Shown here piece after piece: positions 16,987 to 27,485 of a stretch of 64,000 nucleotides of DNA. The notes under the pieces were generated by a model. That model was given only the letters and a program-made list of their open reading frames with translations. It was not told where the DNA came from and made no database searches. The translations under genes and the position numbers were made by a program. Origin of the DNA: Pseudomonas congelans (GTDB lineage: Bacteria > Pseudomonadota > Gammaproteobacteria > Pseudomonadales > Pseudomonadaceae); contig NZ_FNJH01000001.1 in assembly GCF_900103225.1 (NCBI RefSeq), forward strand, positions 928,980-992,979. Reading direction: 5' to 3'. How positions within the stretch are numbered: the stretch's first letter is position 1; each line of letters opens with the position of its first letter.

Positions 16987-18363
16987 ATGTTGAATAATGG
17001 CTTATTGCACTCTACTACGTCGCAGAAAACCAATGCCAACTATCTGGACAGGCAGAGCAAGTTTGAATCGAATGTAAGGAGTTACCCACGCAAGTTGCCA
17101 TTGGCGATCGCCAAGGCACATGGCGTGTGGGTCACGGATGTCGAGGGCACCACATACCTGGACTGTCTGGCCGGGGCCGGAACATTGGCGCTGGGTCATA
17201 ATCACGAAGCCATCATGGCCAGTCTCGACAGCTTCCTGACCTCGGGTATGCCCATGCACACCCTTGACCTGACCACCGCGGTCAAGGACGCCTTCAGCGA
17301 GACGCTGCTGAGTCTGCTGCCGGGACAGGGGCGCGATTACTGCCTGCAGTTCTGCGGTCCGTCCGGGGCAGATGCCGTCGAAGCCGCGATCAAACTGGCC
17401 AAGACCGCCACCGGTCGCCATAACATCATCAGCTTTTCCGGTGCGTACCACGGCATGACCCACGGTGCCTTGGCGCTGACCGGCAACACCGCGCCAAAAA
17501 ACGCCGTCGCCAATCTGATGCCCGGTGTGCAGTTCCTGCCGTATCCCCATGAATACCGCTGCCCGCTGGGCATTGGCGGCGAGGCCGGTACCGAAGCACT
17601 GAGTTACTACTTCACCCAGTTCATCGAAGACGTGGAAAGCGGCGTCTCGCTCCCGGCGGCGGTGATTCTGGAAGCCGTGCAGGGCGAGGGCGGTGTCAAT
17701 CCGGCGCCTGCGGCCTGGCTGCAACAGATTCGCGAAGTCACCCGCAAGCACGGCATTCTGCTGATTCTGGATGAAGTGCAGGCTGGCTTTGGTCGTACCG
17801 GCAAGATGTTTGCCTTCGAACATGCGGGAATCGAACCCGACATCATCGTCATGTCCAAGGCGGTCGGCGGCGGTCTGCCGTTGGCGGTGCTGGGCTTCAA
17901 ACGCGAGTTCGACGCCTGGTCTCCGGGTAATCATGCGGGCACCTTTCGTGGCAACCAGATGGCCATGGCCACCGGCCTGGCGACCCTTGAAGTGCTGCAA
18001 CGCCAGAACCTTGCTGGCCAGGCGGCAAAACGTGGTGACTGGCTCAAAGAGCAGCTCGGCCTGTTGCAGCAACGCTATGCGGCGATTGGCAATGTGCGGG
18101 GCCGCGGCCTGATGCTGGGCATCGAGATTGTCGATGAGCGCAAACCGGCGGACCGCCTCGGCAGCCTGCCGATGGACCCGGAACTGGCGGTTGCCATTCA
18201 ACAGCATTGTTTCAAACAGGGTTTGTTACTTGAACGGGGTGGTCGCAATGGCAACGTCATTCGCTTATTGCCGCCGTTGATCATTACCGAAGAGCAATGC
18301 CAATTGGTAATTCAGCGTTTTGAACAGGCCCTCAAGGCGGCACTGTCCCAGCTGCGTAAATGA
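16987..18363 (+). CDS. acsF: Diaminobutyrate-2-oxoglutarate aminotransferase for achromobactin
   Basis: A 458-residue class III PLP aminotransferase. Motifs are [69 protein letters not shown] and the PLP Lys in [14 protein letters not shown]. These are typical of the L-2,4-diaminobutyrate aminotransferases (Dat/EctB-like). In achromobactin synthesis AcsF supplies 2,4-diaminobutyrate from aspartate semialdehyde. The start at 16987 (MLNNGLLHS) has GAGGA about 10 nt upstream; an ATG at 16945 falls inside the Fur box and is rejected. It is the first gene of the biosynthetic operon, separated by 198 bp from acsD. Confidence 0.9.
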   Translation: MLNNGLLHSTTSQKTNANYLDRQSKFESNVRSYPRKLPLAIAKAHGVWVTDVEGTTYLDCLAGAGTLALGHNHEAIMASLDSFLTSGMPMHTLDLTTAVKDAFSETLLSLLPGQGRDYCLQFCGPSGADAVEAAIKLAKTATGRHNIISFSGAYHGMTHGALALTGNTAPKNAVANLMPGVQFLPYPHEYRCPLGIGGEAGTEALSYYFTQFIEDVESGVSLPAAVILEAVQGEGGVNPAPAAWLQQIREVTRKHGILLILDEVQAGFGRTGKMFAFEHAGIEPDIIVMSKAVGGGLPLAVLGFKREFDAWSPGNHAGTFRGNQMAMATGLATLEVLQRQNLAGQAAKRGDWLKEQLGLLQQRYAAIGNVRGRGLMLGIEIVDERKPADRLGSLPMDPELAVAIQQHCFKQGLLLERGGRNGNVIRLLPPLIITEEQCQLVIQRFEQALKAALSQLRK

Positions 18364-18561
18364 AAGTTCTGTAATAAGCAGGGCATAAACAGTAAGTCAT
18401 CCGTGACACTGACATCACGATTGAAACAACACTCGCACACAACGTCTGGCTGGGCGAACTTATCACGCCTTGACCGCTCGGCGGTTGTGCCGCAAGCGAT
18501 ACATCAACGTTTGTTGCGACGTCATTTAAACGGTCAGCGCAAAGGCGACCGTGGAGCAGAC

Positions 18562-20346
18562 ATGACTAATACCGATCGCACCGTCTTATCAAACATGGTG
18601 AGCGAGTTGGCTACCACTCGCGCGCTACTCAATTGCCTGATCAAGGAATTCGCACTGCCGGAAGAATGCCTGCATTACACCTGGCCTGAAGGCATGCAGG
18701 GGATAGCGCCTGGCAGTTTCGTGGACGGCGGGCAATGGAAGGGCATTCCGCTCACCATCAGCCTGCCCAATCAGCAACAGTTCTTTGTCCTGGTGGACCG
18801 CCGCGACCACCTGGGCAGCCATCGCTACCTTTCCGATGTCTATGCACGTCAGGGCAAGGGCACCTGGCGCTGCCTGGCATTTGCCGAATTCGCCCGGCAA
18901 CTGCTGACCGCCTGTGAGCATATGACCCGTGCCAGCAACGACGAATTGCTGGATCAGGTCCTGCAAAGTCAGCACCTGACTGCCGCCATCGTTGCGCACA
19001 ACATGACCGGCCAGCACCCGGAGCCACTCAGCGGCTATCTGGCCAGTGAGCAGGGTTTGTGGTTCGGCCATCCCAATCACCCGGCACCCAAGGCGCGGCT
19101 GTGGCCCGAGCATCTGGCGCAGGAGACCTACGCCCCGGAGTTTCAGGCGCAGACCGCGCTGCACCTGTTCGAAGTACCGCTGGAAGGGTTGCGAATCACC
19201 TCCAATGGCTTGAGCGAAGCAGAAGTGATGTCCGGGTTCGCTGACCAGTCGCGGGCCCGCCCCGGGCATGCGCTGATCTGCATGCATCCGGTACAGGCGC
19301 AGTTGTTCATGCAGGACCGTCGCGTGCAACGTCTGCTCGAACTGGGGGAGATCTCGGACTTGGGTGCCAGTGGCCTGCTGGCCAGCCCGACGGCGTCGAT
19401 GCGCACCTGGTACATCGAGGGGCACGACTACTTCATCAAGGGCTCGCTGAATGTGCGCATCACCAACTGTGTGAGGAAAAACGCGTGGTATGAACTGGAA
19501 AGCACGCTGATCATCGACGAGCTGTTCCAGCGCCTGCAGCAAACCCGCCCGGAAACCCTCGGCGGGCTGTCCACCGTCGCCGAACCCGGTTCGATGAGCT
19601 GGGCTCCCAAAGGCGCGAGCGAGACGGATGGCCACTGGTTTCGCGAGCAGACCGGCGCCATTCTGCGGGAAAACTTCTGCCGCCGCTCTGGCGCCGATTG
19701 CAGCGTGATGGCGGGCACACTGTTTGCCCGTGATCTGCGTTCACGCCCATTGGTGCACGACTTCCTCCAGCGTTTCAATGGCGGGGAGCTCGAGGATCAG
19801 CACCTGCTGAACTGGTTCGATGAGTACCAGGCCTTGCTGCTGAGCCCGGTCATGGCACTGTTCTTCAATCATGGCATCGTCATGGAGCCGCATTTGCAGA
19901 ACGCGGTGCTGATTCACGACAACGGACGCCCGAAACAGCTGCTGTTGCGCGACTTTGAAGGCGTCAAGCTGACCGAAGAGCTGGGCATCAAGGCGATTCA
20001 GGTGGGGCTGCACCCGAGAATTCGCCAGTCTTTGCTTTACACCCGTGAACAGGGCTGGAACCGCATTACCTATTGCCTGCTGATCAACAACCTGTCCGAG
20101 GCCGTGCTGGCCTTGAGCTGGGAGCGCCCGCACCTGGCACCGCTGATGTGGCAGCGCGTCGAGCGGCAATTGCAGCGCATCCGTGACGAACTGGTACTGC
20201 CTGCGCCCGAGCTGGACGCGTTGATCGCAGGCCAGTCGATTGCCTGCAAGACCAACCTCAAGGTGCGGCTCGCCGCCAAGGCCGACCGCGAAGCCAACTA
20301 CGTGCGTCTTGCGTCGCCGTGGGCCACGGAGGCACGTTATGCATAA
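18562..20346 (+). CDS. acsD: NRPS-independent siderophore synthetase AcsD
   Basis: A 594-residue IucA/IucC-family (NIS) synthetase. AcsD is known to adenylate citrate and ester-link it to L-serine, the first committed step of achromobactin. Visible family elements are the N-terminal ALLNCLIKEFALPEECLHY, the conserved HPVQ motif in LICMHPVQAQL, the ATP-binding stretch SPTASMRTWYIEGHDYFIKG, and the C-terminal MEPHLQNAVLIHD. The start at 18562 has GGAG six bases upstream and gives the N-terminus typical of known AcsD proteins; a GTG at 18403 would add 53 residues without family similarity. Its 3' end overlaps acsE by 8 bp. Confidence 0.92.
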   Translation: MTNTDRTVLSNMVSELATTRALLNCLIKEFALPEECLHYTWPEGMQGIAPGSFVDGGQWKGIPLTISLPNQQQFFVLVDRRDHLGSHRYLSDVYARQGKGTWRCLAFAEFARQLLTACEHMTRASNDELLDQVLQSQHLTAAIVAHNMTGQHPEPLSGYLASEQGLWFGHPNHPAPKARLWPEHLAQETYAPEFQAQTALHLFEVPLEGLRITSNGLSEAEVMSGFADQSRARPGHALICMHPVQAQLFMQDRRVQRLLELGEISDLGASGLLASPTASMRTWYIEGHDYFIKGSLNVRITNCVRKNAWYELESTLIIDELFQRLQQTRPETLGGLSTVAEPGSMSWAPKGASETDGHWFREQTGAILRENFCRRSGADCSVMAGTLFARDLRSRPLVHDFLQRFNGGELEDQHLLNWFDEYQALLLSPVMALFFNHGIVMEPHLQNAVLIHDNGRPKQLLLRDFEGVKLTEELGIKAIQVGLHPRIRQSLLYTREQGWNRITYCLLINNLSEAVLALSWERPHLAPLMWQRVERQLQRIRDELVLPAPELDALIAGQSIACKTNLKVRLAAKADREANYVRLASPWATEARYA

Positions 20347-21547
20347 GGTGCCGGAAACCGTACTGGCGGCTATCAAAGAGGCTCGGGCGCTGGAAACCGA
20401 TCCGCTCGCGGCCTTCGTTTACGACCTGGACGCGTTGCAGCAGCATGTCAGTGAAGTCATGGCGGCGCTGCCTACAGGTGTCGAGCTGTATTACGCGATC
20501 AAGGCCAACAGCGAAGCGCTGATGCTGGAAACCCTGGCGCCCCTGGTCAGTGGCTTTGAGATTTCCTCCGGGGGCGAGATCGAGCGGGTGATGGCCTGTC
20601 CGACACGCAAGCCCTATGTGTTCTCGGGCCCGGGCAAACTCGATTCCGATCTGCGCTCGGCGCTACTGAACAAGGTTGAAGCCATCCACCTGGAGAGCCT
20701 CAACGAAATCGCGCGTCTGCAACAGCTGGCAGAGCAGGCGGGGCGCGTGCAGCCGGTGTTCCTGCGCATCAACCCGCAACTGCCCGCTGCGCAGTCGAGC
20801 AGGCTGGCGATGGCCGGAACCGCGACACCGTTCGGCATTGACGAAGCCGAGCTGGCCGAGGCGGTCAGACGCGTGGACAACGCCAGCCATCTGACGCTCA
20901 AGGGCTTCCATGTACACGCCATGTCGCATCAGATGTCGGTTGAACGTCATGAGCAGTTGCTCGATTTCTACCTGCAGCGCTGGCAGGAATGGAAAGCACT
21001 GGCCCGCGATCCAGGCCAGCTGACCCATTTCAACGTCGGCGGCGGCATTGGCGTCGATTACCTGAACAGTCAGCAGTTCGACTGGCAGCGGCTGTGCCGT
21101 TATCTGGAAAAGCGCCTGGGCGAGCAGCACGACGCGCCGATCCTACGCTTCGAGCCAGGACGCTTCATCAGCGCCTATTGCGGCTACTACGCCATCGAGG
21201 TGCTGGACAGCAAAACCAGCCACGGCGAGCATTTTCTGATCTGCCGGGGCGGTACCCATCAGTTTCGCCTGCCGGTTGCGCAAAGCCATGACCATCCGGT
21301 TATCCACCTGCCGAATACGCCGCAGAACGCTGCCTCGTCAGAACAGGCGTACACCATTGTCGGGCAACTGTGCACGCCAAAGGATGTGCTAAGCCGTCGC
21401 CAGCCACTCAAAGATGTGAACATTGGTGATCTGTTGGTACTGCCGCTGGCGGGGGCGTATGGCTACAACATCTCCCACGCCGACTTTCTCTGCCATCCAA
21501 GACCGTCACAGCACTTTGTGCGCAACGGCGAACGGGTTCGCCAATGA
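20339..21547 (+). CDS. acsE: PLP-dependent decarboxylase AcsE
   Basis: A 402-residue fold-type III PLP decarboxylase (alanine racemase-like barrel, diaminopimelate/ornithine decarboxylase family). The PLP Lys is in ELYYAIKANSE, the glycine-rich phosphate site in VGGGIGVDYL, and the C-terminal domain carries the substrate-binding LCTPKDVL block. In the achromobactin pathway AcsE decarboxylates O-citryl-serine to O-citryl-ethanolamine. The ATG at 20339 overlaps the acsD stop; the stop overlaps the start of yhcA (ATGA at 21544-21547). Confidence 0.9.
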   Translation: MHKVPETVLAAIKEARALETDPLAAFVYDLDALQQHVSEVMAALPTGVELYYAIKANSEALMLETLAPLVSGFEISSGGEIERVMACPTRKPYVFSGPGKLDSDLRSALLNKVEAIHLESLNEIARLQQLAEQAGRVQPVFLRINPQLPAAQSSRLAMAGTATPFGIDEAELAEAVRRVDNASHLTLKGFHVHAMSHQMSVERHEQLLDFYLQRWQEWKALARDPGQLTHFNVGGGIGVDYLNSQQFDWQRLCRYLEKRLGEQHDAPILRFEPGRFISAYCGYYAIEVLDSKTSHGEHFLICRGGTHQFRLPVAQSHDHPVIHLPNTPQNAASSEQAYTIVGQLCTPKDVLSRRQPLKDVNIGDLLVLPLAGAYGYNISHADFLCHPRPSQHFVRNGERVRQ

Positions 21548-22950
21548 GTTTCAACGTCCCACGCCGCTGGGTGGTGTTCAACGTGCTGCTCGGTACGCTG
21601 ACGGTCAGCCTGAGCAACAGTTCGCTCAACCCGGCGCTGCCCACCTTCATGGAAGCGTTCAGGATCGGGCCGTTGCTGGCCACCTGGATCGTCGCCGGGT
21701 TCATGACCAGCATGGGCATGACCATGCCGCTGACCAGTTTCCTCAGTCAACGCATCGGACGCAAACGCCTGTACCTGTGGGGTGTGGCGCTGTTCATCGG
21801 CGGTTCGCTGCTGGGCGCGCTGGCCGACTCCATCGCGCTGGTGATCACCGCACGGGTGGTGCAGGGCGTTGCCAGCGGGCTGATGATCCCCTTGTCGCTG
21901 GCGATCATCTTCTCGGTGTATGAAAAGCATGAACGGGGCAGGGTGACCGGGCTGTGGAGCGCAGCAGTAATGCTCGCGCCGGCGCTTGGTCCGCTGTGTG
22001 GCAGCCTGATGCTGGAGTGGTTCAGCTGGCGCTCGCTGTTCCTGATGAATGTGCCCATCGGCCTGCTGGCACTGTTGCTGGGCGTCGGCGTGCTGCCGGA
22101 CTCCGAGCCTGCCGAGCGCAAGCCGTTCGACCTGATCGGCTACCTGCTGGTGGCGTCGGGCATCGGTTTGCTGATGATCGCCATCAGCCGCATGCACCAT
22201 GCTCAGGCGCTGCTCGATCCGGTCAATCAGGCCATGGTGCTGGTCGCAGTGGCCTGTCTGGTGGCGTTCGTCAGGGTCGAGTTGAGTCGCCAGGCACCGC
22301 TGCTCAATCTGCGCCTTTTCAACCTGCGTGGCTATCGCCTGAGCGTGATCATCGCCGTGGTGCAATCGGTCGGCATGTTCGAGTGTCTGGTGCTGTTGCC
22401 GCTGCTGGTGCAGAGCGTGCTGGGTTACAACCCGATCTGGACCGGCCTGGCGCTGCTGTGTACTGCCAGCTTCGCGAGCCTGTTCGGTCAGTGGGGCGGC
22501 AAGGCGCTGGACCGCCATGGCCCGCGTACCGTCGTCGCCGTCGGCCTGCTGTTGACCGGTGTTTCGACCCTGGCGCTGGGCATGCTCAAGGCCGATGCCG
22601 CGATCGGCGTGGTATTCGTCCTGATGATGATTCGTGGCGCCGGCCTCGGGCTCTCCTATATGCCGGTGACCACCGCGGGGCTCAATGCCTTGCCTGAGCC
22701 GATGGTCACTCAGGGCGCTGCGATGAACAACATTTCCCGCCGTCTGGTGGCGTCGCTGGCCATCGTCATCGCGTCGCTGTGGCTGGAGTTCCGCCTCAAC
22801 ACCGCGGGACCGGTCGCCACGCCCTCGGCGATCAGCGAAGTGTTCATCGCCACCGGCCTGCTGATCCTGCTGGCACTGCCCTGTGCCTGGCGTTTCCCCC
22901 TTAACGACGAGCGCGCCGAGGCCCAGCCCGACGCGGTCGAACCCCGATAA
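21544..22950 (+). CDS. yhcA: MFS exporter, probably for achromobactin
   Basis: A 468-residue major facilitator of the 14-helix drug:H+ antiporter type (EmrB/QacA-like). The N-terminal TLTVSLSNSSLNPALPTF and the motif-C-like ALGPLCGSLMLEWFSWRSLF are characteristic. In described achromobactin clusters a YhcA transporter sits exactly here, between acsE and acsC, and is thought to export the siderophore. The ATG overlaps the acsE stop. The protein ends in a short charged tail before acsC, 21 bp downstream. Confidence 0.88.
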   Translation: MSFNVPRRWVVFNVLLGTLTVSLSNSSLNPALPTFMEAFRIGPLLATWIVAGFMTSMGMTMPLTSFLSQRIGRKRLYLWGVALFIGGSLLGALADSIALVITARVVQGVASGLMIPLSLAIIFSVYEKHERGRVTGLWSAAVMLAPALGPLCGSLMLEWFSWRSLFLMNVPIGLLALLLGVGVLPDSEPAERKPFDLIGYLLVASGIGLLMIAISRMHHAQALLDPVNQAMVLVAVACLVAFVRVELSRQAPLLNLRLFNLRGYRLSVIIAVVQSVGMFECLVLLPLLVQSVLGYNPIWTGLALLCTASFASLFGQWGGKALDRHGPRTVVAVGLLLTGVSTLALGMLKADAAIGVVFVLMMIRGAGLGLSYMPVTTAGLNALPEPMVTQGAAMNNISRRLVASLAIVIASLWLEFRLNTAGPVATPSAISEVFIATGLLILLALPCAWRFPLNDERAEAQPDAVEPR

Positions 22951-22971
22951 TTTTTCGTTCGAGGTATGAAC

Positions 22972-24825
22972 ATGGCTACCCCTTTACCGCTGCAACGCAA
23001 CGCCGCGCCGACAACGACCGGGACTGGTGCCTGGCTCGCCGACGTCAGTGCCGAGCGCTATGCGCAAGTACAACGTCGCGTGATCGGCCAACTGCTGCAA
23101 ACCTTGCTGTACGAGGCGGCACTGCCTTACCGCTGTGAGCCGCTGGATGACCATCGGCATCGTTTTGCAGTGGCCGTCAGCGACGGCGTGGAATACCACT
23201 GCGAGGGTCTGCTGAGCACCAGCTTCGAGCTGATCCGCCTGGATCACGCCACGCTTGAACGGGTGGATAATGCCGGCGAACGCAGCGTGCCGGATCTGCA
23301 TCTGGCGTTGACCGAGCTGCTCAGCCCGTTCAAGGACAGCCCGCACCTGGCGCGCTTTATCCAGGAAATCGAGCAGACCCAGCTCAAGGATCTGCAGGCC
23401 CGCAATCAGGGCTATCAACCTATACGGCCAGCGCATCAGCTGGATGTCGATGCGCTGGAGCAGCACTTCATGGATGCCCACAGCTATCACCCATGTTACA
23501 AGTCGCGGATCGGCTTTTCCCTGGCTGACAACCGCCACTACGGGCCAGAATTCGCCACGCCTTTCGCGGTGGTCTGGCTGGCCGTGGCGAAATCAAGCGC
23601 CTCGGTCGGCCATTCGCGAAGCATGGATTTTCAGGCGTTCATTCGTCAGGAGCTGGGTACGCAACGCTGGCAGGAAATAACTCGAGACCTGGCCGCGCAG
23701 GGCAAGTCCATCGACGACTATCAACTGATGCCGGTGCATCCGTGGCAGTGGGACAACGTCACGGTGTCGACCTTCTACCCGGAACTGGCCAGCGGCGAGC
23801 TGATTTACCTGGGCACCTCGACCGATAGCTACAAGGCTCAGCAGTCGATTCGCACACTGGCCAACGCCAGTCAGCCCCAACGGCCATACGTCAAGCTGGC
23901 GATGAGCATGACCAACACCTCCAGCACACGCATTCTGGCGCGTCACACGGTGTTGAACGGCCCGATCATCACCGATTGGCTGCACCGGTTGATCGCAACC
24001 GACAGCACCGCTCGCGCGCTGGATTTCGTGATTCTCGGTGAAGTGGCGGGGGTGAGTTTCGATTACAGCCATCTGCCGGAATCGCGTTCGGCGCAGACCT
24101 ACGGCACGCTGGGTGCCATCTGGCGGGAAAGCCTGCATCAATACCTCCGGGACGACGAACAGGCGGTGCCATTCAACGGCCTCAGCCATGTGGAAAATCG
24201 TTACGGTGATGGCCAGCAGACGCCGTTCATAGACGCGTGGGTCAGCCAGTACGGGCTCAAGGAGTGGACCCGGCAACTGCTGCAGGTCACGGTGCCGCCG
24301 ATCATTCACATGCTCTATGCCGAAGGCATCGGCATGGAGTCCCACGGCCAGAACATCGTGCTGATCGTCAAGCAGGGCTGGCCGCAGCGTATCGCCCTCA
24401 AGGACTTCCATGACGGCGTGCGTTATTCACCCGCGCACCTCGGGCGGCCCGAGCTGTGCCCGGAGCTGGTGCCGCTGCCGGCCAGCCACGCGAAACTCAA
24501 CCGTAACTCGTTCATCGTCACCGATGACGTCAACGCGGTACGCGACTTCTCCTGTGACTGCTTCTTCTTCATCTGTCTGGCCGAGATGGCGATTTTCCTG
24601 CGCCAGCAATACCAGCTGGACGAAGCGCTGTTCTGGCAGATGACCGCCGACGTCATTCTCGACTATCAGCGTGCTCACCCGCAGCATCGCGACCGCTTCG
24701 GGCTGTTTGACGTGTTTGCACCGTCGTATGAAGTGGAAGAACTGACCAAGCGCCGCCTGCTGGGTGATGGCGAGCGTCGCTTTCGCTCGGTGCCCAACCC
24801 GCTGCACACCTACAGGCCGCAATGA
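22972..24825 (+). CDS. acsC: NRPS-independent siderophore synthetase AcsC
   Basis: A 617-residue IucA/IucC-family synthetase. The family motifs are HPWQ in LMPVHPWQWDNV, the ATP-binding KLAMSMTNTSSTRIL, and GMESHGQNIVLIVKQ with the downstream RIALKDFHDG. AcsC is one of the two later synthetases that join citryl-ethanolamine units to diaminobutyrate. The start at 22972 has GAGGT at a good distance; the ATG at 22966 is too close to it. The stop overlaps the start of acsB (24822). Confidence 0.9.
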   Translation: MATPLPLQRNAAPTTTGTGAWLADVSAERYAQVQRRVIGQLLQTLLYEAALPYRCEPLDDHRHRFAVAVSDGVEYHCEGLLSTSFELIRLDHATLERVDNAGERSVPDLHLALTELLSPFKDSPHLARFIQEIEQTQLKDLQARNQGYQPIRPAHQLDVDALEQHFMDAHSYHPCYKSRIGFSLADNRHYGPEFATPFAVVWLAVAKSSASVGHSRSMDFQAFIRQELGTQRWQEITRDLAAQGKSIDDYQLMPVHPWQWDNVTVSTFYPELASGELIYLGTSTDSYKAQQSIRTLANASQPQRPYVKLAMSMTNTSSTRILARHTVLNGPIITDWLHRLIATDSTARALDFVILGEVAGVSFDYSHLPESRSAQTYGTLGAIWRESLHQYLRDDEQAVPFNGLSHVENRYGDGQQTPFIDAWVSQYGLKEWTRQLLQVTVPPIIHMLYAEGIGMESHGQNIVLIVKQGWPQRIALKDFHDGVRYSPAHLGRPELCPELVPLPASHAKLNRNSFIVTDDVNAVRDFSCDCFFFICLAEMAIFLRQQYQLDEALFWQMTADVILDYQRAHPQHRDRFGLFDVFAPSYEVEELTKRRLLGDGERRFRSVPNPLHTYRPQ

Positions 24826-25598
24826 TGCTGAGGACCAATGCGCTCAAACGCAGAATTGCCGACGGACAGCCGGCACACGGCGTGATCAGTTCGATCCCGG
24901 CTCCGGCCGCCATCGAGTTGATCGCCGAGGCCGGGTTCGACTTCGTGATCATCGACATGGAACACGTCCTGATCAACCCGGAAACCGTGGAAAACATGAT
25001 CCGCGTGGCAGAGAGCTACAACCTCACGCCACTGGTGCGGGTCGCCGATCTCAACCCGAAAACCCTGCTGCGCCTGCTCGATGGCGGCGCGCAGGGCATT
25101 GTCTTGCCGATGATCGAGAGCCCCGAGCAACTGGCGGATGCGATTGCCGCCTGCAAATACCACCCGCTGGGTCGCCGCAGCCTCAATGCCGGACGTCCCG
25201 GCTCGTTCGGCAAGCACAGCCTGGCGCAGTACGTGGAGGCCGCCAATCAGCAGATCATGGTGGTGGCGATGATCGAAAGCGCCGAAGGCGTGCGACGTGC
25301 CGCCGAGATCGCCAGCGTGCCGGGGCTGGACATGATTCTTGAAGGCGCGGCAGACCTGTCGCAGTCGCTTGGCATGCCCTGGAAGATCGATCAACCGCAC
25401 GTACAAAACGCACTGCTTGCCACCTGGCAAGCCACCCAGGCGGCGGGCGTCGCCTATTGCGCGATCCCCCGTCAACCCGGCGACGCCGCCCGCTGGCAGG
25501 CTCGCGGGGTCAACACCTTTGTCCTCGGGGATGAGCGCGGGATTGCCTTTCGCGCGCTTCAGGCCCGCCTGGCTCAACATTCAGCAGAAGGAAAATAA
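24822..25598 (+). CDS. acsB: HpcH/HpaI-family citrate-forming aldolase AcsB
   Basis: A 258-residue protein of the HpcH/HpaI aldolase/citrate lyase family (TIM barrel, metal-dependent). Visible segments are FDFVIIDMEHVLINPETVEN (substrate and metal region), VLPMIESPEQLADAI, GRPGSFGKHS and MVVAMIESAEGVRRAAEIA. In achromobactin clusters AcsB is thought to supply or modify the citrate-type building block. Tandem ATG codons at 24822 and 24825 overlap the acsC stop. acsA follows after 3 bp. Confidence 0.88.
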   Translation: MMLRTNALKRRIADGQPAHGVISSIPAPAAIELIAEAGFDFVIIDMEHVLINPETVENMIRVAESYNLTPLVRVADLNPKTLLRLLDGGAQGIVLPMIESPEQLADAIAACKYHPLGRRSLNAGRPGSFGKHSLAQYVEAANQQIMVVAMIESAEGVRRAAEIASVPGLDMILEGAADLSQSLGMPWKIDQPHVQNALLATWQATQAAGVAYCAIPRQPGDAARWQARGVNTFVLGDERGIAFRALQARLAQHSAEGK

Positions 25599-25601
25599 AC
25601 C

Positions 25602-27485
25602 ATGGACTTCACTTCACTCGCCGCCGACCTGGTCATGCAGGATTTGGTCGATTGCCTGCTGGCTGAAGATTTCTTTGGTCGCGAGCCATTGCGCCTGCAG
25701 GACAGCAGCCAATGGCAGCTGCGCCATCCACAGGCTCCGCAACTGGTAGAGCAGAGCAGTACGCAGCAAATCTGGGAGTGGTGCTGCGATGATTCGGAGC
25801 AACGCTTCATCAGCATCGCGTTGCGCCCCGGTATTACCCAGCAATGGGAAAAAGTGCCTGGTACGCCGGTACTGGGCCGGCAGGACGAACGCTGGACGCA
25901 GTTGTCACCGGAAGACTTCATGAAGTGGGTGTTTGCCGGCAAGGCGACGCTGCTTCAGGACAGCGAGCGTCAGGACAACGAAAAGGGTATCGCGCTGTTT
26001 CTGGAGGTGTTGCGCATCAGTGTCTGGCAGACCGCGCTGTCGCTGGACCACAAGGTCGACGAGCAGAACCTGATGGCCCAGGACGGCGCGACGTTCTTCA
26101 GAACCATGGAGCAGTGGGCGTCGCTGCGTGATCGCCCGTATCACCCGCTGGCCAAGGCCAAACAAGGCTTGAACGAGCAGGAATACCTGCAGTACCAGGC
26201 CGAGTTCGCCCAGCCGGTGGCGCTGAACTGGGTGGCTGTCGACAAGACCTTGCTGCAATGCGGCGACGGAGTGGGAGACTTGAACGCATCCTTTCCAGCC
26301 CGCTATCTGCTGCCTGAAAACCTGCAAGCGGAGCTTGACCAGGAGATGCAGGCGCGTGGCATTGCCGCCAGCCACGTTGCGCTGCCGGTTCACCCGTGGC
26401 AGTTCGAGCATGTTCTGCAGGTCCAGCTGGGTGATGCATTCGCCAAGGGTGATTGCCAGCGGCTTGACTTCAATCAGGCGCAGGTCCATGCCACTTCGTC
26501 GCTGCGTTCGATGACACCGTGCTTCAACAGCGCTGACTACCTGAAGCTGCCCATGGCCATTTATTCGCTCGGCGCTTCGCGCTACCTGCCAGCGGTCAAA
26601 ATGATCAACGGCGGGCTGAGCGAAAAACTGCTGCGTCAGGTGGTCGACAAGGATGAAACCCTGAGTCGTTCGCTGCACCTGTGCGACGAACGCAAATGGT
26701 GGGCGTTCATGCCGCCACACGCCACGCTGTTCGACGAAGGGCCTCGGCATCTTTCGGCGATGGTGCGCGGCTATCCGGCAGCCTTGCTGGATGATCCGGA
26801 GTGCCGCCTGCTACCGATGGCGGCGCTCGGTACACCACTGCCGGGCAGCAATCGGCATTTCTTCGACGAGTGGATGGACTACCGCGACCTGCCGCGCAAT
26901 CAGGCTTCGGTGCTGACACTGTTTCGCGAGCTGAGCCACAGTTTCTTCGACATCAACCTGCGCATGTTCCGCCTGGGCATGCTCGGCGAAGTGCATGGCC
27001 AGAACGCGGTCATGGTCTGGAAAGCCGGACAGGCGCAAGGACTGCTGTTGCGTGACCACGACTCGTTGCGTATTTTCGTGCCCTGGCTGGAGCGCAACGG
27101 CATGCACGACCCGGAGTATCGAATCAAGAAAGGTCATGCCAATACGCTTTATCATGAGCGCCCCGAGGACTTGCTGTTCTGGCTGCAGACACTGGGTATT
27201 CAGGTAAACGTGCGGGCAATCATGGATACTCTGGCGCAGGTGTACGACGTGCCGGTCACTGCGCTGTGGACCGTACTGCGCGATGTTCTGGATAATCTGA
27301 TCACAACCATCGAATTTGACGACGAGGCGCGTGGCATGATCAGGCACCAACTGTTCGAAGCCCCCAACTGGCCGCAGAAACTTCTGCTGACGCCCATGAT
27401 CGAGCGCGCTGGCGGTCCGGGCAGCATGCCGTTCGGCAAGGGCGAAGTGGTCAACCCGTTCCACAGGTTGCGCCGTGCAACCTGA
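25602..27485 (+). CDS. acsA: NRPS-independent siderophore synthetase AcsA
   Basis: A 627-residue IucA/IucC-family synthetase, the third in the cluster. The HPWQ motif is in ALPVHPWQFEHVL, the ATP-binding block in ATSSLRSMTPCFNS and LKLPMAIYSLGASRYLP, and the C-terminal site in LGEVHGQNAVMVW with LLRDHDSLRI. It performs one of the final amide-forming condensations of achromobactin assembly. A good AGAAGGA site precedes the ATG. The 3' end overlaps cbrA by 11 bp, joining synthesis and uptake genes in one transcript. Confidence 0.9.
   Translation: MDFTSLAADLVMQDLVDCLLAEDFFGREPLRLQDSSQWQLRHPQAPQLVEQSSTQQIWEWCCDDSEQRFISIALRPGITQQWEKVPGTPVLGRQDERWTQLSPEDFMKWVFAGKATLLQDSERQDNEKGIALFLEVLRISVWQTALSLDHKVDEQNLMAQDGATFFRTMEQWASLRDRPYHPLAKAKQGLNEQEYLQYQAEFAQPVALNWVAVDKTLLQCGDGVGDLNASFPARYLLPENLQAELDQEMQARGIAASHVALPVHPWQFEHVLQVQLGDAFAKGDCQRLDFNQAQVHATSSLRSMTPCFNSADYLKLPMAIYSLGASRYLPAVKMINGGLSEKLLRQVVDKDETLSRSLHLCDERKWWAFMPPHATLFDEGPRHLSAMVRGYPAALLDDPECRLLPMAALGTPLPGSNRHFFDEWMDYRDLPRNQASVLTLFRELSHSFFDINLRMFRLGMLGEVHGQNAVMVWKAGQAQGLLLRDHDSLRIFVPWLERNGMHDPEYRIKKGHANTLYHERPEDLLFWLQTLGIQVNVRAIMDTLAQVYDVPVTALWTVLRDVLDNLITTIEFDDEARGMIRHQLFEAPNWPQKLLLTPMIERAGGPGSMPFGKGEVVNPFHRLRRAT

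Noticed and set aside
17002-18207. 401-codon minus-strand frame opposite acsF
   Set aside because: Antisense shadow of a well-supported aminotransferase; no start signal or domain.
18403-18561. Upstream GTG start for acsD adding 53 residues
   Set aside because: No ribosome binding site, and the added N-terminus is not like AcsD proteins; ATG 18562 has GGAG and the family N-terminus.
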